A DNA stretch of 64,000 nt from Bacteroidia bacterium (GCA_021740845.1 JAIOYZ010000006.1:62001-126000), one strand, 5' to 3'; shown: positions 17,690-25,643, counted from the stretch's first letter. Program-made: numbers and translations. The notes: generated by a model from the sequence alone, not told the origin.

Positions 17690-18055
17690 TTAATTAATTT
17701 GAAAAATTTGTTGAATGTTTTTTGAGAATTTGGCAAATGCATAGAGGTTAAAGTAATGGAGCAATCCTAAACCTATAAGCAAAACGCCCAATCGAAAAGC
17801 AATGGATTCGAAAGCCATGAGCCATGAATCTACACTGCCAAAAAAATTTATTGAAATTACCGCATAGCCTAAATTGAGCAGGTAATAACCAATTAATAAG
17901 AATTTATTTACGCTTTGAACCAAATGAGTTTGCTGATGAAAGGCCCGCATCAAATAAACTTCACCCTTTTGGTTCAAATCTTTACCAATACCGATGGTGA
18001 TGTAAAAGGTAATGGGCAAATAAATGAGATAAGAAACTATATTGAAGGATTCCAT
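17690..18055 (-). CDS. Small membrane protein, tandem paralogue A
   Basis: A 121-residue three-helix membrane protein, paralogous to its downstream neighbour (shared IYLPIT, GYYLLNLGYA, FNLYAF). No catalytic or metal-binding residues stand out. An operator-like dyad (18105-18122), a possible -7 box (TATGTTTT on the minus strand, 18087-18094) and a full GGTTYRAACC site (18076-18085) lie in the 74 bases upstream, so this pair may have its own promoter apart from gbsR. Confidence 0.8.
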   Translation of the reverse strand: MESFNIVSYLIYLPITFYITIGIGKDLNQKGEVYLMRAFHQQTHLVQSVNKFLLIGYYLLNLGYAVISINFFGSVDSWLMAFESIAFRLGVLLIGLGLLHYFNLYAFAKFSKNIQQIFQIN

Positions 18056-18075
18056 TTCTATTGTAATTTAATTTT

Positions 18076-18085
18076 GGTTCAAACC
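18076..18085. repeat. Iterated dyad GGTTCAAACC, intergenic copy 1
   Basis: Full copy with T-rich left and A-rich right flanks (TTTGGTTCAAACCGAA), 21 bases upstream of the start of paralogue A. It sits just downstream of that gene's possible -7 box, so if a protein binds it, it could affect this promoter. Confidence 0.8.
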
Positions 18086-18104
18086 GAAAACATACTTATT
18101 ATAT

Positions 18105-18122
18105 TTTCAAGAATTATTGAAA
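18105..18122. promoter_or_regulatory. Operator-like dyad upstream of the paralogue pair
   Basis: TTTCAAGA-AT-TATTGAAA: the same 8-2-8 layout as the dyad upstream of the regulator gene, with one mismatch in the left arm. It lies 50-67 bases upstream of the ATG at 18055; the other copy lies 38-67 bases upstream of its gene. Inferred to bind the GbsR/MarR-type regulator. Confidence 0.55.
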
Positions 18123-18129
18123 CATAAGG

Positions 18130-18507
18130 TCAATAAAAAAAGGCTAATTCCTTTGCTTCTTGAAAATTTAGGTATACATAAAACACAGCCGTGATAGGCG
18201 AAAGAAATAACAAAGCAAATAAGCCAAAAAAGGTTAAAGGCGGAATTAAACCAATAAGGAAAACAAGTAAAAAATAGGCAAATATTTTCCTCTCTCTACT
18301 TTGCTTATACCCCGCCAAAAACCAATTAATAAAGAAGCTGGCTAATTGAAAAGAGCCAATTATATAGTAGAAATAGAAAAAATCATGTGACCATTTAAAT
18401 TGGCCTTCACTAATTAGTTGAACCAAGAAAGCAAAAACCACAACGCCCAATGCAATCAGTTGAATCCAGGCATCTGCTTGTTTAAAATTTCTGAATTTCG
18501 TTTTCAT
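18130..18507 (-). CDS. Small four-helix membrane protein of unknown function
   Basis: A 125-residue protein with about four hydrophobic helices, an Arg/Lys-rich N-terminus (MKTKFRNFKQ) and a basic cytoplasmic loop (KQSRERK) between helices 2 and 3. I recognise no family. Its start is 4 bases after the stop of the GbsR/MarR-type regulator, so it is certainly in that transcript. It is not obviously homologous to the two paralogues downstream. Confidence 0.78.
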   Translation of the reverse strand: MKTKFRNFKQADAWIQLIALGVVVFAFLVQLISEGQFKWSHDFFYFYYIIGSFQLASFFINWFLAGYKQSRERKIFAYFLLVFLIGLIPPLTFFGLFALLFLSPITAVFYVYLNFQEAKELAFFY

Positions 18508-18511
18508 AAAA

Positions 18512-19018
18512 TTATTTTAAGAGTTTTAATAAAGTACTAAAGAACCAACTTTCGTCGGCTTTCAACATTACCTCCACCGACTTATCCATTTTGCCTACAA
18601 AATCGCCTAAATTGGCAACGGTTTTACTAAAGGCCGCATGCTCCGGATTTTCTTTGCTACCTTCAAATTCGTTTAATTGACCCAAGACTTTAAGTACAGG
18701 TTCAATTTCTCTTCTTTTACGTTCTTTGGCAATTCTTCTGGCAATTTCCCAGATGTCTTTTTCGGCCACAAAATACTCCTTACGATCGCCAGGAACCAAT
18801 TCTTTGCTCACCAAGGTCCAGTTAATTAAGTCGCGAAGATTCATGTTTGCATTGCCGCGCGAAATGCTTAAATCTTCCATTACATCTTCGGTAGTAAGTG
18901 GTTTTGGAGAAATAAGCAACAAGGCGTGAACCTGTGCCATACTTCTGTTTATACCCCATTCGCTACCTAAAGTTCCCCAGGTTTGAATAAATTGTTTTTT
19001 TGCTTCCTCAAATTTCAT
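18512..19018 (-). CDS. GbsR/MarR-family transcriptional regulator
   Basis: A 168-residue DNA-binding protein. A winged helix-turn-helix (about residues 25-85, with TTEDVMEDLSISRGNANMN as the recognition region and a wing at VPGDRKEYF) is followed by a helical C-terminal part for dimerisation. The GbsR subgroup includes repressors of osmoprotectant genes, though in Bacteroidota these regulators sit in varied contexts. Upstream lie a perfect Bacteroidota -7 box and a long palindrome, so autoregulation is likely. It heads the set of three small membrane protein genes. Confidence 0.88.
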   Translation of the reverse strand: MKFEEAKKQFIQTWGTLGSEWGINRSMAQVHALLLISPKPLTTEDVMEDLSISRGNANMNLRDLINWTLVSKELVPGDRKEYFVAEKDIWEIARRIAKERKRREIEPVLKVLGQLNEFEGSKENPEHAAFSKTVANLGDFVGKMDKSVEVMLKADESWFFSTLLKLLK

Positions 19019-19037
19019 GTGGTGGTAATTACGAGGA

Positions 19038-19068
19038 CAAATGTATAAACACTTTTTAAACTTTCAAT
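19038..19068 (-). promoter_or_regulatory. Promoter of the GbsR-type regulator gene
   Basis: On the minus strand TACATTTG (19038-19045) is an exact match to the Bacteroidota -7 consensus TAnnTTTG. An ATTG (3 of 4 to TTTG) lies 19 bases further upstream, inside the palindrome, so a repressor bound there would cover the -33 element. Confidence 0.55.
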
Positions 19069-19093
19069 ATTTATTGAAAGTTTAATTTCAATA
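19056..19093. promoter_or_regulatory. Long palindromic operator plus extra half-site
   Basis: A perfect inverted repeat with 14-bp arms (19056-19069 and 19072-19085) around a TT centre; the core is TTTCAATA-TT-TATTGAAA. A third half-site TTTCAATA follows at 19086-19093. It overlaps the presumed -33 region of the regulator gene and has a one-mismatch sister site at 18105-18122. Confidence 0.7.
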
Positions 19094-19145
19094 AATAGCT
19101 AAAAGATTGATTGAGTGAAAAATAAAATTTCTTGCAAATAGGTTT

Positions 19146-19155
19146 GGTTCAAACC
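19146..19155. repeat. Iterated dyad GGTTCAAACC, intergenic copy 2
   Basis: Full copy with perfect extended symmetry (TTTGGTT-CA-AACCAAA), about 100 bases upstream of the alcohol dehydrogenase start. A second copy in the opposite orientation follows 43 bases later, close to four helical turns. Confidence 0.85.
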
Positions 19156-19188
19156 AAAAGCTGTTTTTAATTAAAATAATAGAAATTC

Positions 19189-19198
19189 GGTTTGAACC
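19189..19198. repeat. Iterated dyad GGTTTGAACC, intergenic copy 3
   Basis: Full copy (TTCGGTTTGAACCAAA), 53 bases upstream of the alcohol dehydrogenase ATG and opposite in orientation to the copy at 19146. The 233-base gap 19019-19251 otherwise holds the regulator promoter and palindrome described separately. Confidence 0.85.
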
Positions 19199-19251
19199 AA
19201 AACTCATTTAACAGAAAAAGGTTACTATTGATACACATAAATTAACAAACC

Positions 19252-20289
19252 ATGCAAACACTCGCATACGCAGCTTTTGACGCTAATTCGCCTTTAAAAG
19301 AACATACCATAGAACGCAGAGAACTCGGAGTAAAAGATATCCAGTTAGAAATAATGTATAGTGGCGTTTGCCATTCTGATATACACCAAGTAAAAAACGA
19401 ATGGGGAGCTACCACCTACCCTATTGTTCCTGGACATGAAATTGTTGGGAAAGTAGTTGCCATTGGCTCGGAAGTTACAAATTACAAACTAGGAGATATT
19501 GCGGGTGTTGGATGTTTTGTAGATAGTTGTAGGCATTGCAATCCTTGCAAAGAAGGAGAAGAAAATTTTTGTGAAGGCGCAGTTACCTGGACGTATAATT
19601 CAATACCTGCCGGTGCAAGTATGCCAACCTATGGCGGTTATTCTAAAAGCATGGTTGTAGACGAATTGTATGCCTTGCATATTGACCCTAAAATGGATTT
19701 AAGCAGAGTGGCTCCATTGCTTTGTGCTGGTATTACTACTTACTCGCCATTACGACATTGGAATGTTGGAAAAGGAACAAAATTAGCAGTTCTGGGTTTA
19801 GGAGGATTGGGCCATATGGCAGTTAAATTTGGTGTCTCATTTGGTGCAGACGTTACAGTTCTAAGTTCGTCTGAAAATAAACGCGCAGACGCAATGGCTT
19901 TAGGTGCACATCATTTTGTAAATTATAAAAATGAAGCAGAAGCTAATGCATGTATTAATTCCTTCGACTTAATTTTAGATACTGTTTCGGCAGAACACGA
20001 TTTAAATTTCTTTATGAATATGCTGAAAAGAGATTCTAAAATGGTATTGGTTGGTTTGCCTTCTGTACCAACTGAATTTAGCCATAGAAGCGTGATTGGA
20101 AGAAGAAGAAGCCTGAGTGGTTCATCAATTGGCGGTACAAAAGAAACCCAAGAAATGCTAGACTATTGCGCAGAACATCAAATTTATTCTGATGTAGAAA
20201 TGATTACTCTCCCAGAAATTAATACTGCATACGAACGCATGCTTAACAATGATGTAAAGTATAGATTTGTGATTGATTTGATGAAATAG
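19252..20289 (+). CDS. Zinc-dependent NAD(P) alcohol dehydrogenase (YahK/CAD-like)
   Basis: A 345-residue medium-chain dehydrogenase/reductase that interconverts alcohols and aldehydes. Catalytic zinc ligands Cys40 and His62-Glu63 (GHE) and the four structural-zinc cysteines 93, 96, 99 and 107 are present, as is the nucleotide-binding GLGGLG at 182-187. The closest type is the cinnamyl-alcohol-dehydrogenase-like group (E. coli YahK), which prefers NADPH and acts on many aldehydes. It is transcribed alone, divergent from the GbsR-type gene. Confidence 0.93.
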   Translation: MQTLAYAAFDANSPLKEHTIERRELGVKDIQLEIMYSGVCHSDIHQVKNEWGATTYPIVPGHEIVGKVVAIGSEVTNYKLGDIAGVGCFVDSCRHCNPCKEGEENFCEGAVTWTYNSIPAGASMPTYGGYSKSMVVDELYALHIDPKMDLSRVAPLLCAGITTYSPLRHWNVGKGTKLAVLGLGGLGHMAVKFGVSFGADVTVLSSSENKRADAMALGAHHFVNYKNEAEANACINSFDLILDTVSAEHDLNFFMNMLKRDSKMVLVGLPSVPTEFSHRSVIGRRRSLSGSSIGGTKETQEMLDYCAEHQIYSDVEMITLPEINTAYERMLNNDVKYRFVIDLMK

Positions 20290-20312
20290 CTCAGCTTTTG
20301 TATAAATTTAGA

Positions 20313-21011
20313 TTATTTAGCTAGAACTAGTAAGGAGAATCCACCTAATACTTTTGCGGCAAGATCTTGATTTATTTTGAACATTAATTTTCTAGGCAAA
20401 ACTGCAATTTTAGATTTTTTGGTCTTTCTTGGTAAATCCAATGTACCAGCAGTATAAAAGAAATCTACAATTTCATAGCCTGAATCAACCAAGGTAGCTA
20501 ATGCAGTATCCTTCGTAAAATAATGCAGGTGCCCAACAGAATTTCGTTTTTCGATTAGTTTATTTCTCAAAATCTCCTGAACTGAAATATCTAAGGGGAT
20601 ATGAAATATTGAATATTTTGACTTGTTTTTACACGTTTTCAAAAAACCCAAATAATCATCAACATGTTCAAAAACATCAATCATTAAAAGTAAATCAACC
20701 TTTTGATTTGTATCCAAAAAATTCTCTTGTTTAAACTCTAGTCTTTCTTTTTCTCTTAACTTTGCAAGTTTAATAGCATCAAGCGAAATATCATAACCTG
20801 TAAAGTTTATATTCTCCTCCATTGACAAGTGTAATTGATTTAATATTTCACCAGCACCACAACCTATTTCAACAATTGTTTTTGGATTTATAGGATTCCG
20901 ACCTAGCATTTTAACTATTTGTTGTGCTTTCCATGGTGAATCTTCCACATGCCAAGAAGGGTTATTTTTTAAATATTCACCATTTTCATCTGTATATATT
21001 CTTTCGGTCAT
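20313..21011 (-). CDS. SAM-dependent methyltransferase (Methyltransf_23-like)
   Basis: A 232-residue protein with SAM motif I IVEIGCGAGEILNQL (about residues 46-60), the acidic ribose-binding position in GYDIS, and LLMIDVFEHVDDYLGF, typical of the methyltransferases found in polysaccharide clusters. It lies 250 bases beyond the RidA gene at the end of the exopolysaccharide operon, on the same strand. It may be a separately transcribed sugar or small-molecule methyltransferase of that cluster; the substrate is unknown. Confidence 0.85.
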   Translation of the reverse strand: MTERIYTDENGEYLKNNPSWHVEDSPWKAQQIVKMLGRNPINPKTIVEIGCGAGEILNQLHLSMEENINFTGYDISLDAIKLAKLREKERLEFKQENFLDTNQKVDLLLMIDVFEHVDDYLGFLKTCKNKSKYSIFHIPLDISVQEILRNKLIEKRNSVGHLHYFTKDTALATLVDSGYEIVDFFYTAGTLDLPRKTKKSKIAVLPRKLMFKINQDLAAKVLGGFSLLVLAK

Positions 21012-21261
21012 AGTTTTAAATTTTGTTCTAATCGACCCAAATAACTAACTTTCATTATTAAGGCACGAAATTCTGTAACGGACAATAAGGAGAGAAATGA
21101 AATATCCCAAATCTAGCCGAACCAAGGCATTTTAGCTTCATTCCAAATGTATTTATTCTCCAAGTAATTACCATAGGTAATTTCATAGATTTTTACTAAT
21201 GGTACTCATTCATTTTAAGTGAAACAAAAAAAACTAAACTAACATCTTAAGATGAGCCGCT
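21012..21261. other. Non-coding gap between the methyltransferase and RidA genes
   Basis: These 250 bases hold no convincing gene. A short perfect inverted repeat AATTACC-ATA-GGTAATT lies at 21166-21182. CATCTTAAGATG at 21243-21254, followed leftwards by a T-rich run, could be a very weak end signal for the exopolysaccharide operon. The presumed promoter of the methyltransferase gene should be here, but I see no clear match to TAnnTTTG. Confidence 0.5.
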
Positions 21262-21669
21262 TTAAACAGTAGCAATCACTTTCAATTCAATAGCAATTGG
21301 AGTTGGAAGGCAATTGATTTCAAGCGTTGTTCTGCAAGGAGGATCAATGGCGAAATATTCTGCCCAGAGTCTGTTGTAGGTTGGGAAATCATCCTTCATA
21401 TTGGTTAGAAAAACGGTTACATCAACAATATTTTCCCATTTGCTACCTGAATCTTCTAGGATATTTTTGATATTGTTAAATACCGAACGGCATTGTTTTT
21501 CTATATCGTAGCTGATGATATTTCTGTTTTCATCTAATTCAACACCTGGAATAATTTTGGTGCCTTTTTCTCTTGGGCCAACACCAGAAAGGAAAAGTAA
21601 ATTACCAACGCGCTTTGCATGTGGGTAATGGCCAACTGGCTCAGGTGCTTTATTTGAATGAATGCTCAT
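21262..21669 (-). CDS. RidA-family deaminase (2-aminomuconate-deaminase-like)
   Basis: A 135-residue RidA/YjgF protein. The family Arg (CRTTLEI, about residue 115) and the C-terminal Glu-containing segment IELKVIATV are present. The start EPVGHYPHAKRVGNLLFLSG resembles the 2-aminomuconate deaminase subgroup more than general RidA. RidA proteins hydrolyse reactive enamine/imine intermediates. It lies only 4 bases after the last glycosyltransferase of the exopolysaccharide operon, an unusual place; no other tryptophan or kynurenine gene is in the window. Confidence 0.88.
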   Translation of the reverse strand: MSIHSNKAPEPVGHYPHAKRVGNLLFLSGVGPREKGTKIIPGVELDENRNIISYDIEKQCRSVFNNIKNILEDSGSKWENIVDVTVFLTNMKDDFPTYNRLWAEYFAIDPPCRTTLEINCLPTPIAIELKVIATV

Positions 21670-21673
21670 GGTA

Positions 21674-22447
21674 TCAAGATTTATCGGGTCGAAAATAACT
21701 AAAAAAGCGGTATTGGAATAATTTCACAAATGGTTTTAAAAGTAAGGTATACCATTTTGGGTTCAAACTATTTATTTGCCAAGCTCTTCGGTCTTCTATG
21801 TTTGCCTTTAATCGGTTCAAAAAGGACCTATTACTAGCGCCACCTGTGCGCATTTTAACAAAGAACTTTGGAATGTATTGCAGTTGAATTTGGTGGTTTA
21901 AAATAAAGCGAAGCATGAGTTCATAATCGGCAGCACTTTTTAAGAGAGTATTGAAGGAACCATATTTTTGATAAACCTCACGTTTGGCAAAAAAAGCAGG
22001 ATGAGGTGGCATCCAACCATAAAAAAAGTCGTTTGGTTTATAAACTCCCGAATCCCACAAGCGAACAATTTTATTGGTATTGGAGCTTTTTACATAATAC
22101 AAATTAGAATAAACAGCATCGCATTTAGTCTTCTCAAAAGCCTCCACTACTTGCGATAAAACAAAAGGATGCGCATAATAATCGTCGGAATGCAAAAGTG
22201 CAATAATATCTCCTGTGGCTAAAGCAATGCCTTTGTTAAGTGCAAAATAAACGCCTTCATCGGGTTCAGAAATAAACTTAGAAATTTGATTGCCAAACGA
22301 TTTTACCACATCAACGGTACCATCTTTGGAACCACCATCCACAATGATGTACTCTATCTCTACATTTTGCTGAGACAATACAGATTGAATGGCATCTTGA
22401 ATAAATGCTTGATTAGAGAAAACTGCTGTAATTACTGATACTTTCAT
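21674..22447 (-). CDS. Glycosyltransferase family 2
   Basis: A 257-residue GT-A-fold enzyme with the opening VSVITAVFSNQAFIQDAIQS, nucleotide-sugar motif IIVDGGSKDGT and metal-binding LLHSDDYY (DxD equivalent). This is the WcaA/PglJ-like kind that adds one sugar to a lipid-linked oligosaccharide at the cytoplasmic face. It is the last glycosyltransferase of the operon; its start shares one base with the stop of the gene upstream. The donor sugar cannot be inferred. Confidence 0.9.
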   Translation of the reverse strand: MKVSVITAVFSNQAFIQDAIQSVLSQQNVEIEYIIVDGGSKDGTVDVVKSFGNQISKFISEPDEGVYFALNKGIALATGDIIALLHSDDYYAHPFVLSQVVEAFEKTKCDAVYSNLYYVKSSNTNKIVRLWDSGVYKPNDFFYGWMPPHPAFFAKREVYQKYGSFNTLLKSAADYELMLRFILNHQIQLQYIPKFFVKMRTGGASNRSFLNRLKANIEDRRAWQINSLNPKWYTLLLKPFVKLFQYRFFSYFRPDKS

Positions 22448-23253
22448 TACTTGAGTGTTCCATTAATGGTGGTACGAACTGTATCAAAAAACCACCCATA
22501 TTTACTAAAATACCTAAAGGCAGAAACGATATGGTATTTCAATAATTTTATACTTTTATAAGAACCTTTTTCGTAATGGTGTAATATGGAAACTGTAGGG
22601 TAATAAATAGTCTGAAACTGTTGGTTGATGCGACGACTTAAATCTGTATCTTCTAAATACATAAAGAAGGATTCATCAAATAAGCCAACAATATTTAGCA
22701 CTTCCATTCTCAACAACATAAAGCAACCCGATAGATTGGGAACCTCCATTTGCAGATTATAATCTTTGTGCTTGAGTTCGTATTGATCCATTCGTTTTAA
22801 TAGAGCTGGCTTCAAAAAACCAGGAATAAAACGGCGCATAATTAAGTCGAAAGGAGTAGGTAACATTTTGCAAAGGTTTTGAATTTCACCATTTGCATAC
22901 AGCACTTTTGGCATTAACAAACCTACATTTGGGGAGGCTTCCATAAAGGAAATCATCTTATCCAAATCACTTGGTTCAAACAGAATATCTGGATTTAAAA
23001 CTAAATGGTAATCGGCTTGATCCAACATTTTTTTGATTGCCAAATTATGGGCTCTACCGTAACCTAAATTCTTTCCAGAAAAAATGTATTCAAGTTTACC
23101 GTTTTTAGGTAGGTCTGAACCAATAGAATTTTCGGGAGAATTATCTACAATAATTAGATGATGAAAATGGGAAGAAGCGCAAACGGCATCCACCAAATCT
23201 GAGATTTGGGAGAATTGGTGTTTATAAATAACTATAGATGCGCTTACCCTCAT
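22447..23253 (-). CDS. Glycosyltransferase family 2 (rhamnosyltransferase WbbL-like)
   Basis: A 268-residue GT2 enzyme with VSASIVIYKH at the start, IIVDNSPEN, the Asn-Leu-Gly-Tyr-Gly-Arg-Ala segment that marks WbbL-type enzymes (NLGYGRAHNLAI), LNPDI as the DxD equivalent, and FDESFFMYLEDTDLSRR. WbbL relatives add rhamnose or similar deoxysugars to the growing repeat unit. A gap of 66 bases separates it from the GT4 gene upstream; it abuts the next GT2 gene. Confidence 0.9.
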   Translation of the reverse strand: MRVSASIVIYKHQFSQISDLVDAVCASSHFHHLIIVDNSPENSIGSDLPKNGKLEYIFSGKNLGYGRAHNLAIKKMLDQADYHLVLNPDILFEPSDLDKMISFMEASPNVGLLMPKVLYANGEIQNLCKMLPTPFDLIMRRFIPGFLKPALLKRMDQYELKHKDYNLQMEVPNLSGCFMLLRMEVLNIVGLFDESFFMYLEDTDLSRRINQQFQTIYYPTVSILHHYEKGSYKSIKLLKYHIVSAFRYFSKYGWFFDTVRTTINGTLK

Positions 23254-23319
23254 TTTGACACTTACCGAACAAATAAACGATAAACTTTTGGGTAAAAAAA
23301 AACTGAATAAGCTAAAATT

Positions 23320-24417
23320 TTAATTTAGAATTTCTTTTCCGGAAATAATATCTCGGTAAAAGTCCTCATATTCTTTAACCATTCGTTCAACGCTAAAATC
23401 GTAATTAGACTTAAAAGGTGTTGGTTCAGGCATATTATTGAATATTTGTATTAATTCTGAACTTTTAGTTGGAGAAAATAAACGATGAGGCACACCAGAT
23501 TTGGAGACCAAATCTTGATGAGCAGGAATATCAGATAAAATAGGATACAATCCACAGCTCAATGCCTCTAGTGCTGAATTAGGCATCCCTTCAGAAAGAG
23601 AAGCGGAAATATAATAATCGGCAATTTGTAAATATGGGGCTGGATATTCTTGATAGCCCAACCAAATGATATCGCCTCTGTTTTTATATTTTTCTCTTAA
23701 CTCAAATTCGGATTCACCAGTACCGATTACTAAAACTAGAAAACTAAATTGAGTGAAACTGCTAACAAAAGCTTCTAAAAAAAAATCAATATTTTTTATC
23801 TTATTTATTCCGCCATGGGTAACTAATATTTTAAGTTTTGAACTGAACCCCAAACTTGCCTTCAAATCAATCTTTTTGATAAGAGGCAAACAAGAAAACA
23901 AATTGGAATCAATTCCATTATCTATAATCCGACCATTAGATTTTTGTTTTAAATAAGAAACCAAACTAGAACTTACAATACTTTTATAAGCAGCCTTATT
24001 AAAAGCATACTCCTCCAAAAAAGCAATCCATTTACCCTTAAAGGAACCATAAGATGCTACATAATTTGCTGATAAATTACCATGTATAGTGGCCAAATGT
24101 AAATATTTTGCCAAAAAAACTGAAGTATAAAGGGAGCCTCTAAAAGAATGGGTATGAATTAAATCTGGATTGTAATTTTCAATTTCATTTCGAAGATTTT
24201 TAATTAAACCTAATTGATCATTGCCAATATTTAGGCATACTACAATTATTTTTTCCCTAACGAACAAGGGTAATTCAGAAATAAAACTCGCTTCAGAAAA
24301 GGTGTAAATCCTAATTTCAAATTCTGATTTGTTTATATATTTTGAGATATAAAAAATTATTTTTGTTAATCCTCCTCTATCTAATGACGAATGTACAATT
24401 GCTATTTTTCTCCTCAT
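23320..24417 (-). CDS. Glycosyltransferase family 4
   Basis: A 365-residue GT-B-fold enzyme. The N-terminal domain opens with IAIVHSSLDRGGLTKIIFY; the C-terminal domain has LVTHGGINKIKNIDFFLEAF and the donor-binding ExFGxxxxE-like segment SEGMPNSALEALSCG. Such enzymes transfer hexoses with retention. A run of nine A:T pairs (23777-23785) lies in the coding region. The start overlaps the stop of the polymerase gene by 4 bases, so the two are translationally coupled. Confidence 0.9.
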   Translation of the reverse strand: MRRKIAIVHSSLDRGGLTKIIFYISKYINKSEFEIRIYTFSEASFISELPLFVREKIIVVCLNIGNDQLGLIKNLRNEIENYNPDLIHTHSFRGSLYTSVFLAKYLHLATIHGNLSANYVASYGSFKGKWIAFLEEYAFNKAAYKSIVSSSLVSYLKQKSNGRIIDNGIDSNLFSCLPLIKKIDLKASLGFSSKLKILVTHGGINKIKNIDFFLEAFVSSFTQFSFLVLVIGTGESEFELREKYKNRGDIIWLGYQEYPAPYLQIADYYISASLSEGMPNSALEALSCGLYPILSDIPAHQDLVSKSGVPHRLFSPTKSSELIQIFNNMPEPTPFKSNYDFSVERMVKEYEDFYRDIISGKEILN

Positions 24418-25643
24418 CCCAATTCCTCCAATTCTTGGTTATTTTTTTTTGAATACAGGTAATTGAAATCAATAAAAAAGAAAAGTAAAAAGGAATTACA
24501 GTAATAAGCACTATTGGGAAGAAAATTAAATTGAACCAAGAATAATAAAAAAAACGGCATAAGGCTAACTTTCCATGCCCTTTTTAATAAAAGGTATTGT
24601 AAATATATAAATACTAAAAACAATAACCCATATTGACCCCATAAAAATATTATTCCATTGTGAGGCATATGAACTTCGTTCTTAAATTGAGAAGCATAAG
24701 ATTCAGAATAAGAAGCACCACCGGGTCCATAAAGAAAAAAATTGCTTTTAATATATTCAATGCCACCTAAAATTGAATTTAGTCGCTCATCGTTACTCGC
24801 AGTAGACATATTATTATCTTTATAAAATACAAATCTAGATATTGAAGAGTTTGGATTTTCAAAGGCGTAATGGGTAAATTGGTCTTGAAATAGAAATGCA
24901 AACAATGCCAAAACGCTCATAAATGCGGCGAAATAAAAAAAATGTTCCTTTTTAAATTTGGGCCAAAAATACCCCAAAAGCAAAATAATAAATGAAATAA
25001 AACCTTGTCGTGATCCAGAAATTTCAATTAGGTAAAATCCAATAATAAATAAAAATAAAACCAAAAATCTATTTTTGGTATTGGCAAATCCTCTTAGTGT
25101 GAAAAAAATTATTCCAATAAATGAAATTACAGCTGTTGAAAAAGAACTAGGATCAATCAAAGTACCACTAACCCTTCTATTATCTCTATGAAAGGTATCT
25201 GGCAAAACCAAATTAAAGGCAATTGGAAACTTAGAATCGAAATAGGCTTCAATTATTAATATTCCAAGTGAAATAGAACAAAGTATTAGAAAGTACTTCT
25301 TCAACGACTCTAAATTTTTATATAAAATAAAAGTCCAGTTAAAGTAAAACAAATATAATAAGGCTCGAATTAAATCATTAAAATTGGGTTTAAATCCATT
25401 TATTAAAAACTCAATAATTGAAAGAAAAAAAGAAAAAAGCAGGAAGAAGATTACATTCCAAGTATTTAATAAATCCAAGTACCTTTTGGAATCAAAATTC
25501 TTAAAAAAATAATATCCTGAAACAAAAAAACAAAAAAGGATTATAGTGGAATAGGGCAGAAAAATTAGTTTGGAAAGATAATACAAATTGGTAAGAATAA
25601 TAACTCCAACCATCCAATTCAATATTTCTTCAAGTTTCCTCAT
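24414..25643 (-). CDS. Wzy-like O-antigen/exopolysaccharide polymerase
   Basis: A 409-residue protein with about eleven membrane helices and a large periplasmic loop (roughly residues 245-320). It contains GSRQGFISFIILL and PHNGIIFLWGQYG, the two short patterns usual in the O-antigen ligase/polymerase (Wzy_C) superfamily. In this setting between Wzz-like and glycosyltransferase genes it is most likely the repeat-unit polymerase. A nine-T run (24442-24450) lies within the last 10-15 codons. Confidence 0.82.
   Translation of the reverse strand: MRKLEEILNWMVGVIILTNLYYLSKLIFLPYSTIILFCFFVSGYYFFKNFDSKRYLDLLNTWNVIFFLLFSFFLSIIEFLINGFKPNFNDLIRALLYLFYFNWTFILYKNLESLKKYFLILCSISLGILIIEAYFDSKFPIAFNLVLPDTFHRDNRRVSGTLIDPSSFSTAVISFIGIIFFTLRGFANTKNRFLVLFLFIIGFYLIEISGSRQGFISFIILLLGYFWPKFKKEHFFYFAAFMSVLALFAFLFQDQFTHYAFENPNSSISRFVFYKDNNMSTASNDERLNSILGGIEYIKSNFFLYGPGGASYSESYASQFKNEVHMPHNGIIFLWGQYGLLFLVFIYLQYLLLKRAWKVSLMPFFLLFLVQFNFLPNSAYYCNSFLLFFFIDFNYLYSKKNNQELEELG

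Noticed and set aside
17690-18055. Possibility that one of the tandem small membrane genes is a broken copy.
   Set aside because: Both frames are intact, of equal length and keep the shared motifs, so both look functional.
21097-21135. A 12-codon ATG frame preceded by GGAGAGA in the gap upstream of the methyltransferase gene.
   Set aside because: Too short to support from one genome, and Shine-Dalgarno strength is a poor guide in Bacteroidota.
21166-21182. Inverted repeat AATTACC-ATA-GGTAATT as an operator.
   Set aside because: Seven-bp AT-rich arms occur readily by chance and no second copy was seen near.
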